Source of the DNA: Whalleya microplaca
Taxonomy: Eukaryota > Ascomycota > Sordariomycetes > Xylariales > Xylariaceae
Reading direction: 5' to 3'
Length of the DNA: 64,000 nt
Assembly (NCBI GenBank): GCA_022497155.1
Contig: MU385774.1
Span: 207,082 to 271,081, forward strand
Position 1 is the first letter of the stretch. Every line of letters starts with the position of its first letter. The position numbers and the translations under genes were made by a program. Below, in pieces: positions 12,420-25,903 of the stretch. Under the pieces are notes generated by a model. It saw only the letters and a list, made by a program, of their open reading frames with translations. It did no database searches and had not been told where the DNA came from.

Positions 12420-13414
12420 AAATATGGGCTCAGAGACAGAGACTTTACATAGGGGCGGATGAGTGCTTCGCATTGGATGCTGTTGTCGGGAGTCAATCTC
12501 AATGTGCAATTGCGGCTTTGTAACACTATTGACTTCGAGACCCAGTAGACATCCAAGTTTAATTGGCGTGATTCATGATATTAGGCCAGATCTAGCACCT
12601 ATCTAGGTCTGCATGGTGATCTTAGAGAAAATAGATCTTACATGGTTATCAAGGAAGATCTTTCGGTAGTCAAATATTCAATTGACCATCTTTAATTCAG
12701 TCAAGCGCATCTACGATTGCACATCAACTACCTCATCCCATGTTGTGATTCTTCTTCAAATCGTGCAATAATATAATTCCCGTTCGAGCTACCTGTATTC
12801 TTGAGCAATTGTCCCAAATGTCTTTACCTTTGGTTACTCATAAATGTATATGCCACATAATCAAGTCAGCTATCCTCATGCTACAATCTCAGAGCTTTGC
12901 AGCGGATGCTCGTGTATTATTATCCGTAGAATTCGGTCCCTAGTCTTTGTAAATATCCCAACTTAGGCACAGTTCACTCATGACGCCTAAATTATCCTCC
13001 AACGACCAAAATGAAGGAAATGTGGGATACTATCAAGCAGTATTTCGGGGGCGGCTATGTTCCTGGGTCTTCTCCGCTGCGTTATAATGTACATTGCTGT
13101 GACTTGACTCAACCACTGACTAAGGATGTAAACATCCGCAAGGGAAAATAGATAGACAAGGAAGCACTGCACTTGTTCTCAGCATTAGGAGATACTTGCG
13201 CTCTCCTTTGCTCATGTCAGGACGCTTAGGTCTTAGTGAAGCATATTGATGACTAACTCGAAAACGCCCCGAGCCGTCATGTCAACAACTACACGATCAA
13301 CAGATAGGAAGACGATATTGGCATTGACCAGGTACGTTTGTACACAACGCGGGTGCGCTCAGCTGGTGGATTCATTGGAGCGGGCCCTTGGAAGCTAGTC
13401 ATTACTGGAAATAG

Positions 13415-13852
13415 GTGTACGTCGGGTTCGCTACTATGACCGACAACTTCCAACTCGAGGATTTTATGGACGACTCGTTCCGCTTCGTCGGGCACTTCTG
13501 GTCCGAACGCCAAAAGGGGCTACTTGCCGAAGGCGTGCCCCCCTACCAAGTCAGGTTCGCCGAGAAGTGTCTCTGGCAGCAGATAATCTGCCAGTATCTA
13601 AAGAAGGTCGACCCGGGGTTGCTCCCTCTACTGGTATCTAAAACGACTCTGATAACGCACTATGCGAAAGGCCCAATGAGACAACAGCGGCGCAGGCCTT
13701 ATCTCGTAGAAGCAACACACCGCATACCGCACAACAGCCTCGACCCTAAGACCGCAACGCACTCTACTATACCATACCGACCTACATCTCAACGGGAACA
13801 ACGTCAATTATCTTGCAGCTTAGAGTGTGTAGCAAGTGTTCTATTTAGCTGA
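13415..13852 (+). pseudogene. Unidentified coding-like remnant
   Basis: The first 75 or so residues of this frame look coding: alternating hydrophobic and acidic residues, FMDDSFRFVGHFW, then GVPPYQVRFAEKCLWQQ. After about residue 90 the composition turns into low-quality frame. The pattern 'acidic helix, FW-ER, GVPP..., Cys-Trp' weakly recalls the C-terminal iron-sulfur region of EXO5-type nucleases, but the Cys pair expected there is missing, so I do not assign it. It has no convincing start or partner exon and probably is a decayed gene end. Confidence 0.25.
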
Positions 13853-15868
13853 TTCAAGCGATAATAAAGAATCATGTTAATTTTACAAGGATACCAAAGA
13901 ATGAGAACACTAGTAGTATCATGATGTACGGCGGAATTCTTATGAAGAGATGAAGCGAGGTGTGAAACAAGCTATTTGTAGGGCCGAGCCCTGGCAGCTC
14001 AGTAGCACAACCAAATACTAAATTGTCTTGATCAAAACGAACACAAGCGAACTGCGTATGTATCTATTAAGCTTGAAGCTGTGTGGCCAACGAAAAAAAA
14101 AAACTAATTGTCATCCCGTATAAACCCCTTACCGGCAACCCCTGAACCCCACTGCAGTAGTAGATAACTTACGCCCCGCGAAGGCAATGGGATGTGTGAA
14201 TCACAGATTCAAGGCGAGTATTGGTGCCTATCTCCGCGCGAGTGACGGTTGACATGTACCGGTTTTCGCGAGCCGGAGCCGGCCACCGGCGCAGTGCAGT
14301 TCATATCAGATCGCGTGGATCTACGATTCCTTTGTGTGTGGTAGGTTGGCGTGGATGTTCAGCATAGCCACGTTAAAATAGGGATGGGATACACTACCAT
14401 AGTGTTGCCACGATTCTCGTGTAGGGAATATCTTCATTTACGACACCTCTGAGCCACCTTAATTTACCTGGTCGTTGACCGAGCCACAGGAGACCACTGT
14501 CTAGTGTAGAGAAGACATGAATGTAGATCTTCTTTCGATGGCAGAATGTCTATTAGCTATAAGCTTATAAACTAGATCGTCGATCCACGTGCTGCTGATC
14601 GGCTAGAGTAGCCCCATTATCTTGGAACTAGCTTGTAGGAATTGTATCTATAAGCAACGCCTTGATACTAGCTGCCTATTATGTTGTTCATGTGCTGAAT
14701 ATGCAGGGAACTGTCTAAGCAGCGGATCTTTCGACGGGTAGACAATCTTTATCTAGTCGTCCCTATTTCACGATATCACTCCAAGTAGGAGAGTTGTTGA
14801 CTTAGATCCGACCAATGACTACACCAACGACTGCGGATATCCCAATGAAGATAGATAAAGTTGGTGAAGCACATCGTGACAGTACGTCACTGATGTTCTA
14901 AAACGGAATTAGCCGTCGTCGCGCCTACGGGGGTTCATCCGGTGGCCGATAATGCGGCAAAGGAGGCGCAGCTACCCCTTAATATCGCGAAGTCACGATC
15001 TCCTAATAGGATTGAAGGCCCCCGTGTTGCAATTTGGATCTTCTAAGCATCGACACATGCCAAAGAGGGGAGCAATTATCTCACTCATAGGCTTAATGTG
15101 AAGTTTCTGACGTTTATTAGGTAGTCATCTTGGAGCTTCCCTACTCCGTAAACAGGTAGGCAATCGGAGAGCCAACTCGGCGGTTAAACTTCGGCTTCAC
15201 CAGATTAGTTAAGACCAACATGTTGTAAGGGTGGTCTGTGCCCTCCACTTATAAGGAATTATTACCTAGGTTAGTTACAGGTAGCTCACTACACCATCAT
15301 TAATACAACCACTTTTGGTCACCATACCTTACCTTAGGGCTCCCTCCCTAACTGACAACTACAATGTCAAGAGACCTACTAAATACGTGTAACCAATTCG
15401 GCACGAGATGTTTTTTCCCCCAATATCTCTGGTCTAGGTTGGGTCAGGTCGTTCATACAGTGGAAGTGATTAGCTGCTACTATTGAGCAGATAGCGACCC
15501 GCCATTATTTGGTGCATACATACTTTATTAGTGTTTCCTATAGAAATCTTTCCCATATAACAAAACTCAGGGCGAAAAGGGAGATAACACCCTCATTAGA
15601 ATTAAGCGAGTTCAAAGTATTACATAACCTTACATGCATTCCCTGAAAGTATACATGTAACATCTAGAAGTTGCTACACACGTACAGATTAGATTCTGGA
15701 AGGGACGGGAGGATTTTAAGGAACAGGATTAGGGGCGGGATTGGTATTGCAGCCAGGTGGCGGTCTTTCAACCACTAGCTTGAGAGCTGCCGGCCTGACT
15801 TTGCAACTCATCCCGAGTGCACGTGATAGCGCTTTACTAGGTATCTTATACAAGCTAGGTTACTAGGT

Positions 15869-15948
15869 TGCTGGGCACACAGCAACTGGGCTAAATGGTC
15901 TGTGCGCTCCGCGCACAGCCATTTACCCAGTTGCGCGTGTGGTCAGCA
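15869..15948. repeat. Near-perfect foldback inverted repeat
   Basis: Two arms of about 38 nt (15869-15907 and 15911-15948) pair with only a few mismatches and one-base bulges around the centre TGTGCGC-TCC-GCGCACA. The arms are GC-rich in an AT-rich surrounding. It could be a foldback element or MITE, or the stem of a structured RNA. I see no coding sequence in it. Confidence 0.7.
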
Positions 15949-17495
15949 GTAATTATTCAATACAACTCATGCCTTTCTATACATACACGATCAGGGGAAA
16001 TGTAAGCTGTGAGCTAACTCTCCACTTAATAGCCTAACCTACGCTCAGCTGAGAATGGAGGCGGGCCGGGACTTCGGCACAAGCTAATTATAATGGCTAG
16101 CAACTGTTTTTAGTCTCTTCTGGGGAACCTTTATTTGAACTCGAGACTGCGCTTGCCTAAGAGGCATCTGACTTACCTAATACATAGATATGGATACGAG
16201 ATCGGCAAGGTTACCGCTACCTTTATGCTTAGTTTTACGAGGAGCGAAGGCAATATCTTGGCAGACGGAACTCGCCATCTGATCACTGCACAACAGAGTC
16301 AAACTGTACAACATCCATTGTCATGGATGCTACCACAAGTCTCACCTATGTATCTGGAATCCATTAAGCTGTGGGAGGTATACAATGGATCTTGATATGT
16401 TTCCCAAGATTTGTTAATTTGGTTGATGTGGACGAAGATAGCGAACACGTCCATTCCACCACATCCGGGTGGCATCTGACTACTGCAGCCTGGCGGTTGG
16501 TGGCACCACGCTGACCGTTTTGGGCCTGGTCTAACTGTCCCTGGCAGGTAACTGAGGCTGTGCCCGACAAACTTGCAGCACTGCCCCGTTTTCCTCCCCC
16601 AAAGCTTGGACCAATGCGGTTGTACCCCAATACCTAGCTCCGCACTCCGTGTACTCCCCGGAGGATTTGTTTGGGTCTCGCCAGCTCAAATGTCTGCCTA
16701 TACTATAGTACATACAAGTTATGATTGCACTATCTAAATAATCTGGTAATTTTGAAACAGTACCCATCCGGAACGCTTGCTTTCTTTCTTATCCAAATCA
16801 ACAAGTTCCTGCAAGCGTTCTGTACGTTAGACAAGTATAGCATTAGCACCTCCATTTGTGGCCATGTGGGTAGACGGGTATTAGCAGTAGACTGGTGACT
16901 GGTAGGTACTATGTAGGCCAAAGGAGAATTCCGGCTACCAAATTTTCGAAGCTGGGCACGGAATACGGTAGGTGACTACGGTATACGGTACCTGCTTGCT
17001 ATACATATAGTACTTGTATACCATCCAATGCACGATGTGGTGTGAAGGATCATTCACCTCGCTTGTAATCTGCGTGGTTAGGCAGTGGCCAAACCCACCA
17101 TCACTCACTCATCTTTTCATCTTTTCTCTTTTCCCTTCCCGCACCCGCGACATCTCATCACTCACATCCGTCAATCAACCAACATTTACGCGGTCTCTTC
17201 ATTCGTTCGTTTCTTCTCCTAGCGTCTATAGGTGGATTTCGCTCGCTTCAACACTCACTAGTCTTCCCACCGCGACACTGGGTATTTGTCGCGAACTTTC
17301 TACTTCGTGCAGTTCTCGACCTACTAAAGTTCTTGGAACCCCACCCTACCTGCGTACCTGCGTACCTACAGGAAGTCCGTGGCCATCATACGGTCACATC
17401 GGTGTCGCACCGGTCACGTCGGATAGTTCAGGTTAAAAAGGACGGGCGAACGATCGATCGGGCGCCTGTGTCCATCTTCCAACACCATCAGGAAG

Positions 17496-20031
17496 ATGAG
17501 GCTTCCTACGATATCGTCTCTCTCCGGGATTCTTTCCCTCGCCGCCCTCGCCCTTCCCACGACGGCTGAGCGGTTACTTGAGTCGACTTCGCTTAATGTC
17601 TGCCAGGAAAATTCAGGATTCACCGCCAGTCTGTTCAGCGTCCTCTACACGCCCGGCGAAGGCAAGGCGCATGTAAACATCTCCGCCATCTCCACTATCG
17701 AAGCCAGTGTTCTTTTCGATGTCGATATCAGTGTCTACGGCTACTCGTTGATTCACCAGGTCATCAATCCTTGCAAAGTAGGTCTTGCCGGGTTCTGCCC
17801 TATGGTATCCGGAAAATTGGGTACTCCGTTCAATCTCGATGTCAGTCCTGAGGCCGCGAAGAACATTCCTTCAATCGCCTACAACTTTCCCGACCTCGAT
17901 GCCAGGGTGAGAGTTTTTATCAATGCGACGGATGGCGACCGAGCTGGCCAGAGTCTCGCATGCGTGGAGGCCATAGTTTCAAACGGAAAGACGGTAGACT
18001 TGGTCGGTGTCAAGTGGGCTTCTGCGATTGTGGCTGGACTCGCTCTTGCATCGTCTGCCTTCCTCTCCGGACTGGGTCACACAAATGCTGCATCGCACGT
18101 AGCCGCAAATGCTTTGTCACTTACGGGGTACTTTCAGGCGCAGGCTATGGTTGGCCTTGTCGGAATCCCTCTACCCCCGGTTGTTCAGGCCTGGACTCAG
18201 GACTTCCAGTGGAGTATTGGTATTATCAACGTTGGGTGGAGTACGTCAACGTTTAGAGTTCTACGCTATGCAATGTAGCGTTCCCGTCTCGATGTAATCG
18301 CTAACTTTCGATGTTCTAGTGCAACGTATCTTCACGTGGTATCAGCGTTCAACTGGGGGTACACCGTCTACCCTCATCACCCAGGTCGAGGATATCTCGA
18401 GTGTGTCGGTCGAAGTCCAAAAGCGCGGTCTGTCGATGATCGAACCAGGACTTGATCTCTTCCGACGTGGGGCGGCGTTGATCCCCCGCAAGGCGATCGA
18501 GCATGGTTCAGGCCTCATGAAAAGAGGGAACGTTCAGACCAGCTACGGAAGTTACGTCGTCTATGGCATTCAGCGAGTGGCTTGGAAAGCAGGTATTGAG
18601 TCGACAAATCTGTTTTTGACCGGAATCGTGTTCTTTGTTATCGTCATGGTCCTGACCGCTGCCTGTGTGGCTGCCTTCAAGGGGTTCTTGGAATTGGCTG
18701 CGAAGTCACAGTGGATTAGAGGCGATACATTTCTGGAGTTTCGTAATGGCTGGCGTGAGTTGACCCTTGCTTTCCCAGACTTTTTTTGTCTCGAGATCTT
18801 GCATTGCTGATTTCCGTCGTTGCAGGCACTGTTCTGAAGGGTATCCTATTCCGAATGACCCTAGTGGGGCATCCTCCGGTATCGATTCTGTGCTTCTGGG
18901 AATTTACTCAGAATGACTCTCCCGCGGAGATGGTCTTGGCAGTGTTCTTCCTCATCGCGCTCAATGGTGTCTTAGCTTGGGCAGCTTACAAAGTTATCCG
19001 CATTGCGCATCGTTCGGTTGCACTGCACAGGAACCCGGCCTACATCCTGTTCTCGGACCCCCAAACTCTTAACAAATGGGGTAAGTCATTGCCTGCTCCG
19101 CTCTCTAGCCATTCATTTCAACGTGCTGTCTTCTCGAGATAGAATTAGGATCATCCTATCTTTAGAACATTCTTATTGACTTGATCGCAGGCTTTTTGTA
19201 CATTCAATTCCGTGCCTCGGCTTATTATTTCATCGTTCCGATTCTCGGGTATACTCTACTGAAAGCTCTGTTTATTTCCTTTGCACAAAATTCTGGTATT
19301 GTCCAGGCAATTTCCTTGATCATTATCGAAGCCGGTGCTCTTATAGCTGCTTCCGTGCTGCGACCCTGGATGGATAAGAAGACGAACTCTTTCAATATCG
19401 CCATCTGCGCCATCAACTTCCTAAACGCCATTCTGCTTTTAATATTCACCAACATCTTCGACCAGCCAGGTCTTGTTAATGGTATTGTCGGTGTTATCCT
19501 ATGGGTATTAAATGCAGTTTGCACTCTGGTTCTCCTTCTCCTGCTCATTATCACCACCGGTATCGTTATTTTCCACGGTAACCCCGACGGCCGATACAAG
19601 TTCATGGCGGACGACCGTACTTCTTTTATGAAGTCACAGAGCCAGCTTGCCACGACAACTGAGCTCGATGCTTTAGCGATGACTGCCCGTGGTGAGAAAC
19701 CCGGCTATTCCTCTGCTCTGGATCTTGATGATGATGGTGATACGCCTCGCGGCTCACTGCATCTCGACCCCGGATCAACGGTAAACTCGCACCACTCGCG
19801 TCTCAGCGCTCCTCGGTCACCAATCGGCTCCGACCGTCGAACCTCCAGCTCCTTCAACGGGTCAGTATCCAATAGCTCGTCAGGCCGGTCACAGAAAAAT
19901 GCCGGCCAAGCGACAGGGTTGATGTCGCCGTCTAGCCCTCGGTAAGATTCATTTCGCAATCATAATATTTTGTCCTCCGAACTAACTCATAACGTAGTCC
20001 TTGGCAACGGGGTGCTGGCTACGACCACTGA
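17496..20031 (+). CDS. Flavin-carrier / TRP-like polytopic membrane protein (FLC family)
   Basis: Homologue type: yeast Flc1-3 and fission yeast Pkd2, proteins of ER/Golgi or plasma membrane linked to FAD transport, calcium and wall integrity. Exons 17496..18240, 18320..18754, 18826..19080, 19191..19941, 19998..20031 give 739 residues. A signal peptide (about 1-24) is followed by a luminal ML-like domain with four Cys, then about nine membrane segments spread over exons 1-4 (for example FFVIVMVLTAACVAAF, VCTLVLLLLLIITTGIVIF). The tail is Ser/Asp-rich (ALDLDDDGDTPRGS) and phosphorylatable. The last exon adds only PWQRGAGYDH; without that splice the frame would stop after SSPR, and I prefer the spliced form because this ending is typical of the family. 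The gene stands alone between two long gaps. Confidence 0.9.
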
Positions 20032-22206
20032 AGTGCTGGATCGGTTGAACGTCTGGCATATACTTGAGCTATGGCTAGGCAGCCGAGTCCCGTCGACGTA
20101 TATCCATTCTATTCCGCCTACCGTTTCTGAAGATGGAAGGTAATCGAGCTAGTCGAGCTAGTCGGTAGTCAATTACATCCATCGAAATACGATTCTATCT
20201 CAACCTTTGTTCGTCTTTGAATCTCCAGGGACGCATGATAATGTACGAAAAAAGAAATTTTCCTTGGGGCGTATACCGAGACATGGTTGCGGTTAAACTA
20301 TGCTCGAGTGAGGGGCAATGATGGTGTGTGGGGGACATGCCGCTGCTTTGTTTGTTTTTTCAGCATTCATCGGCGTTTGGATAGGTGACTATACCTAGTG
20401 ATGTTTTGTAGTCGGTCTGGTTAATTTAATCAATTATTTTAATCACGCCATCAGCCGTCGGTCTTCAGTGCTGTCTTTTGCTTGCCCTACGTAGCAATAG
20501 GTAGAGTGTAAGGTTGATTTAGGCGTTCTGCGCTAGTACTGAATAAATACATAGGTTACATACTGAGCAATAGTGGTAACTCTAAATTCTACTTATGACC
20601 TCTACTTCTCCATTGGTGTCATACGCAATGTCAATAATTAAGCGACTACACAAATACTTAGTAACAGGGGAGGTCGTGGGTCAGGGTTGGGGAGACGAAA
20701 AGGGGGCAGAGTCAGGGGTTAGCCTAGCCAACCTAGCCCCTTCAAGCAGCCAGCCGATAATGAAGCATGCATCTTGACCAAGACTATCTAAGTAGGTTGG
20801 TGAGATCAGTTGTTTTCATATATCGCTTGCTGGTTAGTTTTGATGAAGTACATAACAAGTATGGTTTTTTATCCTAGGTAGGATCCTAACGAGCTCTGAA
20901 AGGGTAGTTTTCTGTCATCCATCTAACCTGCCAGTTTACTGCATACTATCGTGGGGAAGGGTGATGATGTATAAAACACAGAGGGAGCCAATACGCATCG
21001 ATAGGGTAAATATAACCTCGATATCACGTATAATAGCTCTTGATTAAAGGGAATGGACTCTGATGACTGTCCGTCTAAAGCTACGCAATTGAAGAAAAAG
21101 AAAACGCCACTTATTACCCGGTACGGTGTAGGTACTAGCCCCATAACAATACATCACTTAAAACGGCCGGCGTTGGTACAATTTCAAATTGAAATATAGA
21201 AATAGGCCTACGGTCGTTGAAAGATGCACTGCTGGTATGCGACGCTCATGTGTATTGTTCGATTCCATCTCTGGTATCGCGTATACTTCAAAGGGGGATC
21301 AGGAGGCGAATTAGCCATAGCAATTAGGTGGTGGATTCAAAATAGTCAGAGCATCAGTCATCAGGCATGTTTATGCCGTGCTATCATTATCAGAGTCGCT
21401 GCGTCGAGTGTGCTAGAATATGTGAGTGGGGTGCTTCGCTTTGCTCAGTGTCCCCCCTTATGAACACCCTTCTCTCTATAGCATCTGCTTTAGCTAAGTA
21501 GTAAATTAGAAGGTAGAACAATACTGCTTCTGATTTAGTGTAAGCTGACAATTGTCTGAGAAATTGCCTTTGTTATTGACACTTTACATCCTGAAGTGTA
21601 TGAGTCTATGGTAGAGCAATGACTAAATATGCTGGGTTATCGAATACCATAGGCCGCTATTTTACCAGGGGGCTCCTCAGTAGGAGGCCATATGACGTAT
21701 GGTAAACTGCCAGGTTTAGATTACTAACTCTCATCCTTTTATATATACCTACTCTCTAGTTATATTTAGATGACTGAATGAGTATACAACGATATTCATT
21801 CAAGCAAAGTCTTAATGTAAATAGGGGTATAGACAAAAAAGAAACCGGTTCTTGCAAGTCTTGGGATACATTGACATAGACTTCTGCAAAGGAAGAAATA
21901 CTTTAATGCCACTGTGTTGTCTGTATCGGAAAAGGCATGGAGTGCGGCGATAGCTCCGACCCTCTACTCATCATTACAGGCTCCTCTCCATCCTTAGGCT
22001 CTACTGGCTTAACCCCTGTAGCACTAATATGTAGGGAGGTGCGTATAATAACCAACATACATGAATCAACTTCCCTCTGCGGCACAGACTCTGGACATGT
22101 GAGCTCCAGTTCCGTGCCTCATACGGACTTTTACCGCTACTCTACACCAACCTACATCCGCGTCGCTGTTACTATCGTTATCACTATATCTACATCTAGG
22201 ACTACG
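20032..22206. other. Intergenic, 2.2 kb
   Basis: No supported gene. The region holds short repeats (for example the GAGCTAGTC doublet at about 20147-20162), AT-rich DNA and short open frames without domain signals. The last 150 bases are the likely leader of the hydrolase gene. Confidence 0.5.
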
Positions 22207-23127
22207 ATGGCGACAACTACCAAACCTACCCTCATCATCATCCACGGCGGTTGGCATATACCCAGCAGTTATTCCAAGTTAACGAGCGCCCTCAAGTCCG
22301 CTGGCTACGAGGTCCACATCCCCCGCCTTCCTTCAGCAAATGAAACACGACCTCCCAATGCCGACCTATTCGCAGACACAGCTCTCATCCGCTCTTATGT
22401 GGAAGGCCTCATTGGTGCTGGTCGCACCGTTGTAGCCATCATGCATTCGTAGTGAGTACCTAGCGATATATTCGTCGTCATCTACGGGCAGCAGTAAACA
22501 TATTCCATTGAGACATTTCCCAAAAGTCAAGGACTCTGGAAAACAACTTGAATTGTGAAGACTTTCCCGAGACAAGGTACTGACATCTGCTGTTGCAGTG
22601 GAGGCCAAGTTGGCACCAATGCTCTCTGTAACTTAAGCCTCGAGTCTCGTTCTAAGAAGGAAATTCCAGGCGGCGTTTCACGCCTGATTTACCTGGCAGC
22701 CTTTGCTCTCCCCGAGGGGGGCTCCATGGTCGGCAAAACGAGGGAATTTGGCCACGAGCATCTCATGCCAATAGCCTTTGAGTTTGCTGAAGATGGCAGT
22801 TGCTCATCCCGCGACCCCAAGCCACTCCTCATCGGCGATGGCGTGAGCGAGGCCGAGGCGGATGCTTATCTGGCTACGTTTGTCCGGTGGAATGGGAGTT
22901 GCATGTATCAGGAGGTCACTCAGGCCTCGTGGAGAGAGATTCCAGTGACGTACATTTACACCAGCGCGGATATGACCGTGCCTTTCGATTATCAGAAATC
23001 TATGGTAGATACCATGCGGGCCCAGGGTCGCGAAGTTGATACGTTTGAGTTGGCGACCGGCCACTGTCCAAACCTAACCATGACACAAGCGGTTGCGGAT
23101 ATCATAACCGCTGTCGCAACAACTTAA
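22207..23127 (+). CDS. Alpha/beta-hydrolase, methylesterase-like
   Basis: Small cytosolic hydrolase. Exons 22207..22451 and 22599..23127 (147-nt intron, phase 2) give 257 residues. The N-terminus PTLIIIHGGWH is the oxyanion-hole strand of the fold. The nucleophile elbow is formed across the splice: MHS|YGG, Ser81. The acid is probably the Asp in YTSADMTVP and the His is in ATGHCPNL near the C-terminus, so the triad looks complete. This subfamily is common in moulds and includes plant-type esterases and AB-hydrolase_6 proteins; the substrate is unknown. I chose the ATG at 22207 because the longer frame upstream has no family character. Confidence 0.87.
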
Positions 23128-25140
23128 ATGCGACATTGAGTCGCCAGGAGCAGGAATCTTTGATATAGAGGGTAAATAGTCGATGTATTTCCACCCAAGC
23201 CTCATGAATGTAGACTTTATACCTCGAAGGCAGACAAAGGCTGGCTTGATCTCAATATATAAATAATGTCTGTGCTCTATTTTCGCATCTTATGCCTATT
23301 TTCTAGTGGTCTGAAAGTAGTCAGCACAAAGTGAACTCAACCGTCGAATGTCTGATAGATTGTCGATCCATATGTAGAGACACAGCACTAGCCTTGCCAT
23401 TCATGTGTAGTTATTTATGTATTTTGTAGAACATACAAGTATATAGATCTCTTCGTTCCGTCGATATCTTTTTTAAAGTACTCGGAGGTGTGAAACGGGA
23501 ATCACAGGTGACTATAAAGAGAGCCAGCTGGAGGTCACGCAGTCGAACTTTGCTAGAGGCTAGACTCCTAGAGTAATAAATGTCTCTCAAGGGTCATCTT
23601 GAGATAATATACCCTAGTACAGCGATTTGTAAACTTAGTATCGAAATTTATAAGAACCAGCATGTTTGGGACAGCAAGATTTGTTATTATCAAATACGTT
23701 GTAGGAGTAACGCTAGTAACGAAGCATGTATTTTAAACCTAGCATGTTGAATGTGAGGCTCTCTGTTGCGTTCCAGGGGGGAGGACCCCACCTTGTCGAG
23801 ATAAGGCCATAGGGCTGAGATCCACTACTTATAACTACTTAAGTACACAGGCCTATATGCGGCTGACACTTGTAACAGTACATTGTACATGCATATAGAT
23901 CGGGAGCTATGCCCCTTCTAGCTTCACTCCGCACTCAATACCTATGTGAGCATACTACTCATTGCTTTGTCTCATACTGGCATGATTCATGAGATAGAAA
24001 GCGAGCTTCATGAAATGTGTCTTTGAACTTAACTTTGGATACCTAACTAGTCATGATTGCGTTCGTGACGGCCTTGTGTGCAACAACTGGGGTGAATCTA
24101 ACTGCGGTCCGACAGACAGCCCCAGATAGCCCCAGATAGTCAAGGACATAGCATTTGTTGCTGGGTACAAACTATGCTATCCAAGCCTAAGCTTGACAGC
24201 ACGTCAACGGTATTGTCAGTTGGGCCATGTAAATCAAATTCTCAGCAGTGGTAAGAATATGTAGACCATGGCGGTGGCGTTGTATATGTTGGCGTGGGAG
24301 AGGGTATGATATTGGTTGCGCAGCCTGAGGCTAGAAACCACCCTCCCCAATATCTCCATTATTCACTCATGCTGATATAGTATTACTTCAAGATTCCAAA
24401 TATTTTACTTTACTGCCTAGATATGAGAAAAGATGTGAAAGTAGGCTTAGCGTAAGTATTGATTTTACCTAGTCAGCACTTTTGACAGGACAGCGAAGGG
24501 ACCATTCAGATGTCGTTCAATTTGCAAAGCGATGTTCGTACAGTATATTGCTCCACAATAAATGTTTCTCCAGATTAGAGCGGTTGGCTTGTAAGGTAGT
24601 TTCAGCTTTCGATGGATCATACCTTCTAATACTGTTAATATGTACTATTTCGCAGCTATAATTTAGATCCCACATGGATATAGGTATATATTTGTTTATA
24701 AATATTGAGTTCTTTACCGTTGAACTTTATTCTAGCTTTATATAAACCTGACATACTAGGATGCATGTGTAGGATGAATATGTGTTCTATTGGTTTTAGA
24801 TTCTAAAATTATATCACCCACAGCTCGAGGGATCAACTCTATGTACAAGAAGATTATAATACATTAGTAACCATGCCTTCCCTTATCAAGATATAAAACT
24901 CCATTGGCCTTTTCAACGAACTGATTTCAGGCGCCTGATGCGTAATGATGTCTAGCAGTAGGTAAATCACCAGCGTTATCGCCTTGCAGTCTAACCATAA
25001 TACTGCAACCTGTCAATATGACATTATAAACAAATCGCCTACTGCATAAGACTTTAGCTTAAGCGCCAAGGTATTCATTATTTAATACCTATTCTGGGCC
25101 GTATGCCCAGTCCTGCTAGATGTTACCCTATTCACAGGTG
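23128..25140. other. Intergenic, 2.0 kb, AT-rich
   Basis: I see no gene. The DNA is AT-rich with many TA and TATA runs and no frame longer than about 60 codons that looks coding. It is consistent with RIP-mutated or neutral sequence, which I cannot prove by eye. Confidence 0.5.
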
Positions 25141-25903
25141 TTAAGGCAACTCATGGGTTGTTATAGGAGGTTCGTTTGATAATTCGGAGCGAGGGTTGCC
25201 ATCAATCTCTGTTCGATCCGGTACAACTGTTGACGCATCTTTCTCATTATTTGTTGCATATGGAAGATCGCGATGTGCAATGTCCTCCCCGCTCTGATTT
25301 CGTCTTCGGCGGATGAACCAGACACCCGCGAAAATAATTGCGATGAATGCTATCCCCCCAATTACGCCCCCAGCTATTGCGCCTGCATTGTTGGTGTTAC
25401 TCGAGTCGGATTCTGTAGTTGGGGCGGATGTCGTCGATGAGGTCGGGGTCGATATTACCGTGCTAGACGTGGTTGAGGACTGGCTGACTATAGGTAGAGC
25501 GAGCAAGATCAGTTGAACCATGTTTGAATAGTTATCGCGTTTTGTTCGTACCTTGATCAAGCACGGCAAGCGGCATTGCACCATTAGGCAAACTCGCACC
25601 CGATTTAGAGCATCCATCTGTATTACTCCGTTTGTAGCCTACTTGATTCTGTTCGCAGCAGAAATGGCCCCCATTATCAAACATGATCCACGATTCGTTG
25701 GCGCATCGAGGCGTCTCGACAAATGTCGCGGTACAATTTGTGCCTGATTGACAACAAGCCACATTGTATTGACTCGGGCATACCGTTGAGGACGGGCAGC
25801 AGGCTCGGAAGGGCGCCGCTGTCGCCCCACAGTCGACCTCTTGAGAAAGAAGACACGACCCGTTTCGGCGGATGGCCCAACCAGAGAAGTCGTTCGTAGA
25901 CAT
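25141..25903 (-). CDS. Cys-rich single-pass surface protein (Mid2-like architecture)
   Basis: Exons 25903..25552 and 25487..25141 (64-nt intron) give 232 residues. The N-terminal domain (1-about 105) has paired Cys in the order CGAT, ACCPSSTVC, ACCQSGTNC, CCEQN. This pattern is frequent in Pezizomycotina proteins that end in a Ser/Thr stalk and one membrane helix. Here the stalk is about 118-151, the helix about 152-176 (GGVIGGIAFIAIIFAGVWFI) and an RRRR stop-transfer signal follows, with a short cytosolic tail. No signal peptide precedes the Cys-rich domain at this ATG. The frame stays open for some 20 codons further upstream across a putative 35-nt intron (25914..25948), so the true start may be missed or the 5' end may be damaged. 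The role is unknown; wall sensing is only suggested by architecture. Confidence 0.7.

Larger units (their letters stand above)
12420..17495. other. 5 kb gene-poor AT-rich region
   Basis: No intact gene is seen between the AflR-like gene and the FLC-like gene. The region contains one coding-like remnant (13415..13852), one strong inverted repeat (15869..15948) and short meaningless open frames. The last 400 bases, rich in CT (for example 17105-17150), look like the promoter and 5' leader of the next gene. Confidence 0.55.

Noticed and set aside
21250..21280. GTTCGATTCC resembling a tRNA B box
   Set aside because: No A box at proper distance and no acceptor stem complementarity upstream.
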